Positions 6,901 through 12,770 of a stretch of 15,602 nucleotides of DNA are shown one piece after another. A model generated the notes under the pieces. It ran no database searches. It saw only the letters and a program-made list of their open reading frames with translations, and was not told where the DNA came from. The position numbers and the translations under genes are program-made. The stretch covers positions 1 to 15,602 of the forward strand of contig JABDIW010000140.1 in the NCBI GenBank assembly GCA_013003515.1, given 5' to 3'. Every line of letters starts with the position of its first letter. Within the stretch, counting starts at the first letter, position 1. The stretch is from Acidimicrobiia bacterium (GTDB lineage Bacteria; Actinomycetota; Acidimicrobiia; Spongiisociales; UBA5794).

Positions 6901-7561
6901 GGCCTACGTGCGCTACGGCATCGACTCCGCAGCGGGTCTCCAGCTGATGGCCGACGGTGTTCGGTCGAGACGACTCGCGTCGACGGTTGCTGACCGCTTC
7001 CACGTCCTCGGCGGGGAGCAGGAACTGCTGCCGTGGCTGCGTTCGCTCAACTGGGTGGAATGGGGCTCCCGCTTCGACGCGACGCCCTCGGAGATCGCTG
7101 ACCTGTTGAACGTTGCGCACACAGCCGACACACGCGTCGCGGCCAGGATCCTGGACCGTGAGAAGGTCAGCATCGAGTACCACCAGGTCGAAACGCCCGA
7201 CGAAGAACAAACCGTCCTACGGCTGCGCCACATCGATGGAACCTCACCGGCACAGATCGGCGTGTGGGACGGCGACACGCTGCTCGGCCACATTCGAGGA
7301 GAGAACCAGAACGACATCGAGCTCGTCCTCGGGATCGGCCTGCCGCTCGACATCGAGACATCCGGCGGCGGTGTGCTCACGATCGAACTGGTGAATATCG
7401 AAGACGACTCGCAGACCAACGAACAGCTCGACCTCGGTGTGGGCGCGCCAGACTCCAGCCGCCTCGTCGTTGAGGTCCCCACCCAGAACGACGCCGCCGC
7501 AGGCAACGAGTCCAATGCGGCTGAGCGCGCCGACGAAGGCACCGACGACGACTGGATCTGA
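3968..7561 (+). CDS. Ski2-like SF2 DNA/RNA helicase, HamB-like (Hachiman-type) candidate
   Basis: The product is 1197 aa. An N-terminal region of about 270 residues is helical and unrecognised. The helicase core follows: motif I FPTSAGKT (302-309), motif II DEAH (403-406), motif III SAA (441-443), motif V TTGLIEGVNLP (649-659) and motif VI NAVGRAGR (688-695). The PTSAGKT and GRAGR forms are typical of Ski2/Hel308-type enzymes. The first residue of motif VI is Asn where Gln is common. About 500 C-terminal residues follow with no motif I recognise; the last 40 or so are acidic and probably disordered. AGAGG precedes the ATG. The stop of the nuclease gene lies inside this gene. By analogy with Hachiman the helicase would sense damaged or unusual nucleic acid and release or direct the nuclease. 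The helicase call is certain and the defence role is inferred. Confidence 0.85.
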   Translation: MERALNVELLTEALGPERARLPSPEDLAQLLAEAEIALVTESDEISEDLLATGWYLHAIGSASARLELYPLDRQRRAHQVAAHVFDLSLNREDSESPDRLAMVFAAQLSYLRGGLAPNAIAVYRQSEVPDVEVLSPPGERSLALGCMLLALDRRRLFPVLQQMQGAADAISQDLVSPLRDSHYAAAEYVRTGIWHLLVHLTYGQAERLESARGAFLRALDAAASQGDLDSRWVAAHLLDVGDELSSASVWSIVPPELGQAPARAMTLGDPPVLSLWPPQVELLTTGSSSPLLPSTKRLVVSFPTSAGKTLLAQLFVLAHLASNPESKVCFVTPTHSLGREVLQSLRQRLNTMSIRAEDDGPLGLTAPTHPNARLRTMTPEKLASRLRIDPDGFLDEFGLVIVDEAHLISDGDRGWSLEATLTFLHALEQIDARAPRLILLSAALGNRAHIQQWIDPGSAPLESVHSDWRGPRRLHSVYTTGATDWEDVPAASKRGLPRQRATLHGQLHVRTGNGTPTVLTFAEPVGSLVLKLDRKANKFVRDGANSTRLRDLAVPLIHHLGKFGPVLTITSTKAEARRLGGSIAEAIEPAVGAGTMALADLIQTRTGDAELVAMVRKGVAFHHASLPDDILAEIETAMRAGDLQHIAATTGLIEGVNLPVHSVVIANTGYYGDGGKWVTSVDAADLVNAVGRAGRATKETEGWVVLVDNVANDATFDRFTGAGDALDVHSTLGRDEVLSALAEFELRLAEGEDVVLEATSPSIEEFLTYVWFLADALARLGRAATIGEITTVLDASLAWSECDAPTRQRWVAVTEQALDAYNNADGLTRAQWARSGLRIPVARALDEMVGELVADIGTAGDARDASETLELLVGSGRLERIIALDRRPPVFRARYNSSRLHALPVDQAQLLQDWVAGRSLEDLATGHLIAVTDENFRYEQLSEYTSRMFEHHLPWVFGTLIAWTNERLSNEVLSPQVPAYVRYGIDSAAGLQLMADGVRSRRLASTVADRFHVLGGEQELLPWLRSLNWVEWGSRFDATPSEIADLLNVAHTADTRVAARILDREKVSIEYHQVETPDEEQTVLRLRHIDGTSPAQIGVWDGDTLLGHIRGENQNDIELVLGIGLPLDIETSGGGVLTIELVNIEDDSQTNEQLDLGVGAPDSSRLVVEVPTQNDAAAGNESNAAERADEGTDDDWI

Positions 7562-7614
7562 CGGGCGCCGACCGTCCAGCACATGCGTTCGGGTCGTGAA
7601 ATCAGGCCGATGCG

Positions 7615-7648
7615 AGGCGGCTCATGAACGACTACCGAAATGCCGCCT
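7615..7648 (+). terminator. Possible terminator of the defence operon
   Basis: AGGCGGC (7615-7621) is inverted as GCCGCCT (7642-7648) with a 20-nt loop, about 55 nt after the helicase stop. There is no T-run. TCAGGC (7602-7607) can pair instead with GCCTGA (7645-7650). A weak call. Confidence 0.3.
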
Positions 7649-8227
7649 GAACAGCCACGACGCAATATTCGACACCCACACGATTCGTTCGCCCTCACTC
7701 ACAGAGGAACCAAACTCAATCCGAACAATGTTCGCCAAGCAAGGAACATACTTCGCGGTAGCGGTGCGTTGCCGCCACAAAGGTTCTGTCCCCCATTGTA
7801 AAGGGTGACCGGAGCCGGCCGGCCAGATCCAGCGAGTTGCAGCAAATGCTGTCTGACCTGGGCAACGTAGTCGGCCAGGCCGACAAAGCCACGACACCCC
7901 GGCGGTCGCCGTGAACACGGATGCAAGGGCTTCCACCTGCAGTCGAAATCCTGCCGGCATCAGAGGATGTCAGTGACCATTGCTTCGGTACCTCTGTCTC
8001 GCCAAGCGGGGGAACTCCAGGCGTGATGCCTCCCGACACTGAGCCACACCCCTGGCCCGCAAGCGGGTCCCTCCCACTGCCCCGGTTATCGATCCGGGTC
8101 TTCGGCTATTGATGGATCCTGCCCCACGGGCCGCCGGAGAGGGCTCCACCTTGCTCCGCCCGCCGACACCGCACGGCTCAACGGCTCCACAGCTGAACCC
8201 CGAACCAAACCGGGGACCGAATCTGAG

Positions 8228-8259
8228 GGCGAGCCTCGTCGGGGAAGTCGGGGCTCGCC
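8228..8259 (+). repeat. Hairpin in the leader of the 8299 gene
   Basis: GGCGAGCC (8228-8235) pairs with GGCTCGCC (8252-8259) around a 16-nt loop, and the stem extends by one G-T and one A-T pair. It ends about 40 nt before the ATG at 8299. It could be an attenuator or a protein-binding site in the leader of the first transfer-module gene. Confidence 0.5.
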
Positions 8260-8298
8260 TTCAACCATCGGAGGCACAACACCCTCAAGGAGCCTGAC

Positions 8299-8736
8299 AT
8301 GAACATCGACCAGATCGCCACCCGCTTCATCGACCGGCCCGACCCCTCACCCGGCGACGTACCCATCGACGACACCTACCGGCAGCGCTGGTGGCTACCA
8401 ATCATCGGACCAACCGCCACCTGCATCCTCAACCACCTCGCCGCATCGAACCTCGGCACCTCGAGCTGGCAGGTCACACCGGCCCCGGAACTCGCCGTAG
8501 CACTCGGACTCGGCAAAGGCACCGGCAAGAACAGCTCACTCATCCGCTCTATCGACCGGCTCACCCGCTTCGCCTTCGGGACCTGGGACGTCGAACCCGG
8601 CAAGAGTTGTGACCCCTGCATCAGCCTCTACCGAACCATCTCTCTGGTGCCCCAACGCAGCATCGCCAAGTGGCCCGCCACGCTGCGACAGGCACACGCC
8701 ATCGACCTCGCCGACTTGTACCGAGAAAGGAGCTGA
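8299..8736 (+). CDS. Small protein of unknown function, first gene of the transfer module
   Basis: The product is 145 aa and I do not recognise a named family. AAGGAG lies 7 nt before the ATG. The middle region (about residues 31-95) begins WWLPIIGPTA and contains ELAVALGLGKGTGKNSSLI followed by a helix with RSIDRLTRF. This pattern of helices resembles a winged-helix DNA-binding domain, with the Gly-rich segment in the loop. There is no signal peptide or membrane helix. A GC-rich hairpin follows the stop. Its position before antirestriction and SSB genes suggests a role in plasmid maintenance or control, which is an inference. Confidence 0.7.
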   Translation: MNIDQIATRFIDRPDPSPGDVPIDDTYRQRWWLPIIGPTATCILNHLAASNLGTSSWQVTPAPELAVALGLGKGTGKNSSLIRSIDRLTRFAFGTWDVEPGKSCDPCISLYRTISLVPQRSIAKWPATLRQAHAIDLADLYRERS

Positions 8737-8750
8737 GCAACCCACTCAGA

Positions 8751-8773
8751 GGCGGCGCTGCAACGGCGCCGCC
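8751..8773 (+). terminator. GC-rich hairpin after the 8299 gene
   Basis: GGCGGCGC (8751-8758) and GCGCCGCC (8766-8773) form an 8-bp stem with a 7-nt loop, 14 nt after the stop codon at 8736. It lacks a T-run, which is common for actinobacterial terminators. Confidence 0.45.
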
Positions 8774-8799
8774 TCCCGAGGGGCCCTACCAGCGATGGC

Positions 8800-8823
8800 C
8801 GTTTGCGGATGTTTCCGCAAACG
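8800..8823. repeat. 10-bp perfect hairpin with TGTT loop
   Basis: CGTTTGCGGA (8800-8809) and TCCGCAAACG (8814-8823) are perfect inverted copies separated by only TGTT. This is too tight and too perfect to be background. It may act in conjugative DNA processing, as a recombinase or regulator site, or as a second terminator. Confidence 0.6.
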
Positions 8824-9092
8824 ACGCCCCTGCCACCCCAACACCCTGAAGCCCACAAGCGCTAGACGCTCAACGTTGCCATTCCTGTTGTTGGTACCGC
8901 CGGCGGACCTTCGGTCCAGCGTCAAGCCCCCAACGAAGTTCGCTTCTGGGCTTCGCCGACATCGCACAGCTGCTGCGTCGATCGGCCCTCCTCCCAAGGA
9001 ACCGCATCCCCTGGTGAGGGATCGCGTTCGGGGATCGGTCCCTGGGTGGGGCTGGACGCCGGGGTCCGCCAGCGGTGATGGGCGGCCATCGA

Positions 9093-9115
9093 AAGCGCAG
9101 CGCAGGGCTGCGCTT
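9093..9115. repeat. 9-bp perfect hairpin upstream of ardC-like gene
   Basis: AAGCGCAGC (9093-9101) and GCTGCGCTT (9107-9115) flank a 5-nt loop and end 30 nt before the ATG at 9146. It could be an operator, a 5' mRNA stem or a single-strand structural signal. Confidence 0.55.
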
Positions 9116-9145
9116 CCGGCAGAAGCCAGAACAGGAGCATCACCA

Positions 9146-10027
9146 ATGAACTACACCGACTTCGCCACCACCGTCACACAGCAACTCGTCGCTCAGATCG
9201 AGACCGGCCCCGGAACCTGGCGCATGCCGTGGCACACCGTCCCCGGAGTGTTCGACGTCCGCAACGCCTCCACCGGCAACCGCTACCGAGGCGCCAACAC
9301 TGTCAGCCTCGCATTGCAAGCGATCGAAGCTGAGCACCCGACCGGGTGGTGGTCGACCTACCGGCAATGGTCCGACCTCGGCGCCCAGGTCCGCAAGGGC
9401 GAACGGTCGACACGGATCGTGAAATGGGTTCCCGCCAAGCGCAAGGATGCCGACCCCGCCCCGGCCAGCTCAAGTACCGGCGAGGATCAGCGAACGCTCG
9501 TCCCCCGTGCCTATTCAGTGTTCAACGCCGCCCAGGTCGACGGATGGACCCCTCCAGCACAGACCGCACCCACCGAGATCGAGCGAGACGCACTCGCCGA
9601 TGCGTTCATCTCCAACACCAGCGCCGAGATCACCCACGGCCACAATCACGCCGCCTATCAGCCAGCCCGAGACCGGATCGAGCTCCCAGCAGCCGAGCAG
9701 TTCACCGACTCTGAGGCCTTCTACAGCACCACCTGCCACGAGCTCACCCACTGGACCGGCCACACGAGCCGTCTCGGCCGTGACCTCTCCGGCCGCTTCG
9801 GAGACGACGCATACGCAGCCGAGGAACTTGTCGCCGAACTCGGCGCCGCCATCGCATGCGCTCACCTCTGCATCGCACTCACCCCAAGGGACGACCACGC
9901 CAGCTACCTCGCCCACTGGCTGAGAATCCTCAACGCCGACCCGAAGGCCCTCTTCGCAGTCGCCGCCAAGGCACAAGCCGCCGTCGACTACCTCGACTCG
10001 CTCCAGCCCGAGGAGGCGGCAGGATGA
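9146..10027 (+). CDS. ArdC-like antirestriction protein (ssDNA-binding domain plus zincin metalloprotease)
   Basis: The product is 293 aa, the normal ArdC size. The N-terminal domain (about residues 1-135; TWRMPWH, NRYRGANT, GWWSTYRQW, VRKGERS) is the DUF1738/ArdC ssDNA-binding fold. The C-terminal domain has a zinc protease motif HELTH (198-202) with WTGH after it, and EELVAE (226-231) supplying the third ligand. ArdC proteins protect incoming conjugative DNA from type I restriction and bind ssDNA. AGGAG lies about 9 nt before the ATG at 9146. The same frame is open back to 8609, but that extension has low-quality sequence and no ribosome site. The stop overlaps the next ATG (ATGA), so translation is coupled. 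Its place near an SSB gene and a relaxase gene fits a plasmid leading region. Confidence 0.9.
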   Translation: MNYTDFATTVTQQLVAQIETGPGTWRMPWHTVPGVFDVRNASTGNRYRGANTVSLALQAIEAEHPTGWWSTYRQWSDLGAQVRKGERSTRIVKWVPAKRKDADPAPASSSTGEDQRTLVPRAYSVFNAAQVDGWTPPAQTAPTEIERDALADAFISNTSAEITHGHNHAAYQPARDRIELPAAEQFTDSEAFYSTTCHELTHWTGHTSRLGRDLSGRFGDDAYAAEELVAELGAAIACAHLCIALTPRDDHASYLAHWLRILNADPKALFAVAAKAQAAVDYLDSLQPEEAAG

Positions 10028-10245
10028 GTCCGCAAACCCTCAACCGGGTCCGCTGGCCCCTCGCTCCCCTCCTGGTCGCCGCCGGCCATCCACCGGTCAC
10101 CGTCCTCGCCGCTCGGATCGGCGTCGCCACCCGGACGATCTCCCGCTGGCGCAATAACGGCCTCACCGACGAGCAAGCCGACCGGGCCGCCATCATGCTC
10201 GGTCTCCACCCGCTCAACATCTGGTCCGACTGGCACCAGATCTAA
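10024..10245 (+). CDS. Small helix-turn-helix DNA-binding protein
   Basis: The product is 73 aa, starting at an ATG that overlaps the ardC-like stop, with GAGGAGG 7 nt upstream. Residues about 25-45 (VTVLAARIGVATRTISRWRNNG) form a clear helix-turn-helix with a typical recognition helix. A longer open frame begins at 9856 but lies inside the ardC-like gene. It may regulate the leading-region genes or be a partner in DNA processing. The target is unknown, although the nearby perfect hairpins are candidates. Confidence 0.75.
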   Translation: MSPQTLNRVRWPLAPLLVAAGHPPVTVLAARIGVATRTISRWRNNGLTDEQADRAAIMLGLHPLNIWSDWHQI

Positions 10246-10789
10246 CCCGACCGGCAGCTGCCAGAGGCGATCACGGCCGCTCCGTTTGGCCCGTCGAAGC
10301 ACAGCCCGGGTGTTCCTGTGCCCAGCGTCAGCGAAGAACCGTCAGCCCGAGCCCCGATGGCATCGAGCCCAGTCCGCGGCCGAGGATCGGGAGATGCCAC
10401 GGCCCACACCGAGCGGACGACTGCACGGAACCGCGCCAAGTCGCCGAGCTGAGCACCTCCGTTCGGATCCAGCACCAACAATCCGCCGAGTCCGCTTGGC
10501 CCACATCGAGTCCTCAATCGCGTTGAGGTGGCCGCCCCCGGTGTGCTTTGCCGAGCCGACACGTTGCCCCAGGGACGCAAACGGTCAAGGACCGCTGCGG
10601 TATTCAGGCTCCAGCATTCTCGCCGCCCCTCCGGGGGCGCTCCGACATGTCTCCGCTCGGCTCCGAGGTCCACCGGAATCTCCTCACTCGACCTCCGGTC
10701 GCCCTTGACCGCCCGCTTCCCCCTGTGGCCTTCGCCGTCCCAACAAGCCCACCAAGGGCACCACCAAACAAAGCGAAGGAACAACAGAC
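10246..10789. other. 544-bp gene-free stretch before ssb
   Basis: Overlapping short frames occur on both strands without convincing starts. Visible elements are the palindrome GGCAGCTGCC (10253-10262) just after the previous stop, a 6-bp hairpin CCTCAA/TTGAGG with loop TCGCG (10512-10528), and a hairpin CGCCCC/GGGGCG with loop TCCG (10624-10639). No promoter was clear. Confidence 0.55.
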
Positions 10790-11134
10790 ATGAACCAGCT
10801 CACACTCATCGGCCGCCTCACCGCAGACCCCGAACTCACCGCCCCGAAAGGCAACCCGATCTGCCGGTACCGACTCGCAATCGACCGAATCGGAACCGAC
10901 GGCGCCGACTTCATCACCATCGTCAGTTTCGGAACCCGAGGCGAGAACGATGCCAAGTGGCTCTCCAAAGGCCGCCTCGTCGCAGTCGCCGGCCGACTCA
11001 ACCACAACACCTGGGCCGACGACGAAGGCAACAACCGGGAACGCTACGAGGTGATCGCCAACCAAGTCAGCTACCTCGACGGCCCGAAGACCAGGACCAG
11101 CGACGACCCCAAGCCCGGCGAGGAAGCCTTCTAA
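10790..11134 (+). CDS. Single-stranded DNA-binding protein (SSB)
   Basis: The product is 114 aa, shorter than chromosomal SSBs, which have about 150-180 residues, because the flexible linker is nearly missing. The OB-fold is clear: MNQLTLIGRLTADPEL at the start, then RYRLAIDR, DFITIVSFG, WLSKGRLVAVAGRL and YEVIANQVSYLD. The tail GEEAF keeps an acidic residue pair and a terminal Phe, a degenerate form of the DDDIPF tip that contacts partner proteins. GAAGGA lies about 10 nt before the ATG. It is followed 13 nt after the stop by a very strong hairpin. A plasmid-type SSB would coat single-stranded DNA entering during transfer. Confidence 0.9.
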   Translation: MNQLTLIGRLTADPELTAPKGNPICRYRLAIDRIGTDGADFITIVSFGTRGENDAKWLSKGRLVAVAGRLNHNTWADDEGNNRERYEVIANQVSYLDGPKTRTSDDPKPGEEAF

Positions 11135-11146
11135 CCCACGGCCGGC

Positions 11147-11171
11147 GGCGGGCCCGGACCCCGGGCCCGCC
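11147..11171 (+). terminator. Strong intrinsic-type hairpin after ssb
   Basis: GGCGGGCCCGG (11147-11157) and CCGGGCCCGCC (11161-11171) form a perfect 11-bp all-GC stem with a 3-nt loop, 13 nt after the ssb stop. There is no T-run, as in many high-GC bacteria. Confidence 0.7.
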
Positions 11172-11233
11172 CGAGGCGCGTTCACCATTGCGTGCGACGG
11201 TGTTTCGGTGGCAAGGCCTTACACGAGCAGGAC

Positions 11234-11251
11234 GTAGGCCGATAGGCCTAC
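11234..11251 (+). promoter_or_regulatory. Perfect hairpin abutting the start codon of the membrane protein gene
   Basis: GTAGGCC (11234-11240) and GGCCTAC (11245-11251) flank GATA, and the next base is the A of the ATG at 11252. There is no ribosome-binding site between. It may be an operator or a translation-blocking stem. Confidence 0.5.
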
Positions 11252-12256
11252 ATGGGAGCCACAACCCCAGGCGCCGTCGGCGAGGCAACTGAAGAAGACC
11301 GCGCCCCGTTCCTCGCCGGCCGAATGCGCCGCGAGACAGCGCTGCTGCTTGGGGCCAAGTGCGCGGATGACGGCCTCGCCGACCTCGAGCTGCCAGAGGA
11401 ATTCTCACGCACGAGGGAGTGGCGAGCTGCGCTCCAGCGCGGCGACTTCATCCCTACCTTCGAGATGGTCAACCAGCTCGATGGCCTGCTCAGCGTCGTA
11501 GGGCGGCAAGCGGCCTACACCCAACTCGCCGTCGAGATCGAATCGTTCCCCCTCGGTGAGCGGGCGCGAGACATCCGCAGGTCCTACGGCGTCGAGGCCA
11601 CCATTGAGCCGATCGTCGCCAAGCCTGTTGAGATCGGATCGGGACTGAGCCCTTATGCCGAGTCGATCCGTGCACGCGATCGGCTGTTGGTCACCGGACC
11701 ACTCGTGCGTGCCTCCGCTCTGATCATCCTCCAGGTCATCTTCGTTCTTTGGGCACTCGAACAGGTCGACGGCCTAGCCTGGCCGGCCGTCGTCGGATTG
11801 CCGGCACTGCTCGGCTTCGCACTCGTGCCTTCTCTACCGCTCGCAGAGAAGGCGCTTGCCTTTCTCTGTCGACGGTGGCGCTCCGACGGAGCGGTCGAAC
11901 GGATAGACAAGATCCAGCAGGACAGGGAGGGCGCCGGTCTTGTACCGACACACCCCGGCTGCTGGTACCAGGACGGCGAAGGGATCCACCTGCTGTCGGA
12001 CGCCCGCGACGCTGCGCAGCGAAAAGGGCTAGCCGCGGATTCTCTCGAACGCATGACCCTGGTGTTCGGCCTGAACGCAGCGATTGCCATGGGACTTCTC
12101 GTCGCAGCGGCGCTCGAAAACGAGACCCGCCTCGCGATCGGCCTTGGTGGTGTAGTGACCGTTCTGACGGTCTTGGCAGGAGCGTGTTTCTGGTTCGGCT
12201 ACCGGGCTCAGGTGAAGCTCGTCGCCCTCATTCGACAGGGGCTCGGGATTCCGTAG
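11252..12256 (+). CDS. Four-helix membrane protein of unknown function
   Basis: The product is 334 aa and belongs to no family I recognise. A soluble N-terminal half (about residues 1-145) precedes two membrane helices (about 151-169 and 175-195), a cytosolic or external loop of about 70 residues with HPGCWYQDGEG, and two more helices (about 269-288 and 295-316). The start at 11252 has a hairpin directly before it and no ribosome site; the next Met at codon 25 also lacks one, so the start is uncertain. The gene lies between ssb and the relaxase and converges on a small minus-strand gene, with the ends overlapping by 29 nt. A role in transfer, entry exclusion or membrane association is possible but not shown. 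Confidence 0.7.
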   Translation: MGATTPGAVGEATEEDRAPFLAGRMRRETALLLGAKCADDGLADLELPEEFSRTREWRAALQRGDFIPTFEMVNQLDGLLSVVGRQAAYTQLAVEIESFPLGERARDIRRSYGVEATIEPIVAKPVEIGSGLSPYAESIRARDRLLVTGPLVRASALIILQVIFVLWALEQVDGLAWPAVVGLPALLGFALVPSLPLAEKALAFLCRRWRSDGAVERIDKIQQDREGAGLVPTHPGCWYQDGEGIHLLSDARDAAQRKGLAADSLERMTLVFGLNAAIAMGLLVAAALENETRLAIGLGGVVTVLTVLAGACFWFGYRAQVKLVALIRQGLGIP

Positions 12257-12539
12257 CAGGCTCGGCTACGGCCTCCGCCTCAACCGCTGGTGGCGTTGCC
12301 GTCGTGCTCACACCGAGCAGGTCCTCGCCGTAGATCGCCTTTGCTTCCTCAATCGAGATCTCACCGCGGCCGATCCGTCCCATCAGGAGCATTCGCTCCT
12401 TGTGTGCAGCGCTCTCAGCGGCTGAACGAACGTCGACCTCCTCATCGGGACCGCTCCCGCTGCTGTCGAAGACCGACAGCGCAGCTGAGCCCACGAACAG
12501 AGCCAGTAATCGACGCGACAACGCACTCACAGGAAGCAA
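12228..12539 (-). CDS. Small protein with N-terminal hydrophobic segment, unknown function
   Basis: The product is 103 aa if started at the TTG at 12539; a GTG three codons further is the other option, and neither has a good ribosome site. RRLLALFVGSAALSVF (about residues 9-24) could be a signal anchor. The central part (about 45-75, KERMLLMGRIGRGEISIEEAKAIYG) looks like a real helical domain, and codons there have the G/C-ending bias of neighbours. The tail is Ala/Glu/Pro-rich. The 3' end overlaps the membrane protein gene by 29 nt in convergent orientation. It lies divergent to the relaxase gene, a common place for a relaxosome accessory gene, but no DNA-binding motif is seen. Confidence 0.45.
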   Translation of the reverse strand: MLPVSALSRRLLALFVGSAALSVFDSSGSGPDEEVDVRSAAESAAHKERMLLMGRIGRGEISIEEAKAIYGEDLLGVSTTATPPAVEAEAVAEPATESRAPVE

Positions 12540-12641
12540 CGCTAACCCACGCCGACACGAGCTGAGCGAACCCCTCTCTCAAAACGAGCGCGTGCGCGTT
12601 CCACCATCTCCCGCGACTCAGGAAAACGTGGAGACACAACG

Positions 12642-12661
12642 GCAGGTCCTGCCGGACCTGC
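12642..12661. repeat. 8-bp perfect inverted repeat, candidate oriT element
   Basis: GCAGGTCC (12642-12649) and GGACCTGC (12654-12661) flank TGCC. The repeat lies 109 bp before the relaxase ATG. ACCTGCAT occurs at 12656-12663 and again at 12694-12701, giving a direct repeat 38 bp apart. Inverted and direct repeats next to a relaxase gene are typical of oriT, but no known nic sequence was recognised. Confidence 0.45.
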
Positions 12662-12770
12662 ATGAGCAGGAGGTGCCTTCGGGCTCGGGTGAAACCTGCA
12701 TCTGAGTCGCGCCAGCTCGTCAGCGCCGTCCCTGGGAGCGCGTGCCACGACGACCAGAACGCCCTCGCCG

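Larger units (their letters stand above)
7562..8298. other. 737-bp gene-free stretch between defence and transfer modules
   Basis: Short frames exist on both strands but none has a credible ribosome site or protein-like composition. Roughly 7650-7760 is less GC-rich than its surroundings. Visible elements are an inverted repeat after the helicase (7615-7648), palindromes GCCGGCCGGC (7814-7823) and GTCGGCC-A-GGCCGAC (7870-7884), small hairpins CCCGC-AA-GCGGG (8056-8067) and CCCCG/CGGGG (8198-8215), and the stem at 8228-8259. The stretch may hold a module boundary. Confidence 0.55.
8737..9145. other. 409-bp gene-free stretch with an array of hairpins
   Basis: A forward frame that joins the ArdC frame crosses this stretch, but its composition is not protein-like and the ribosome site for ArdC is just before 9146. 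Four perfect stem-loops were found: 8751-8773, 8800-8823, GGACC-TTC-GGTCC at 8905-8917, and 9093-9115. No gene is supported. Confidence 0.6.

Noticed and set aside
7780..7830. Possible insertion-sequence end (TCTGTCCCCCATT region)
   Set aside because: No matching inverted copy elsewhere in the window and no transposase nearby.
8609..9145. N-terminal extension of the ArdC-like protein by 179 codons
   Set aside because: The extension overlaps the previous gene, contains the hairpin array and is not protein-like; a ribosome site and the conserved domain both start at 9146.
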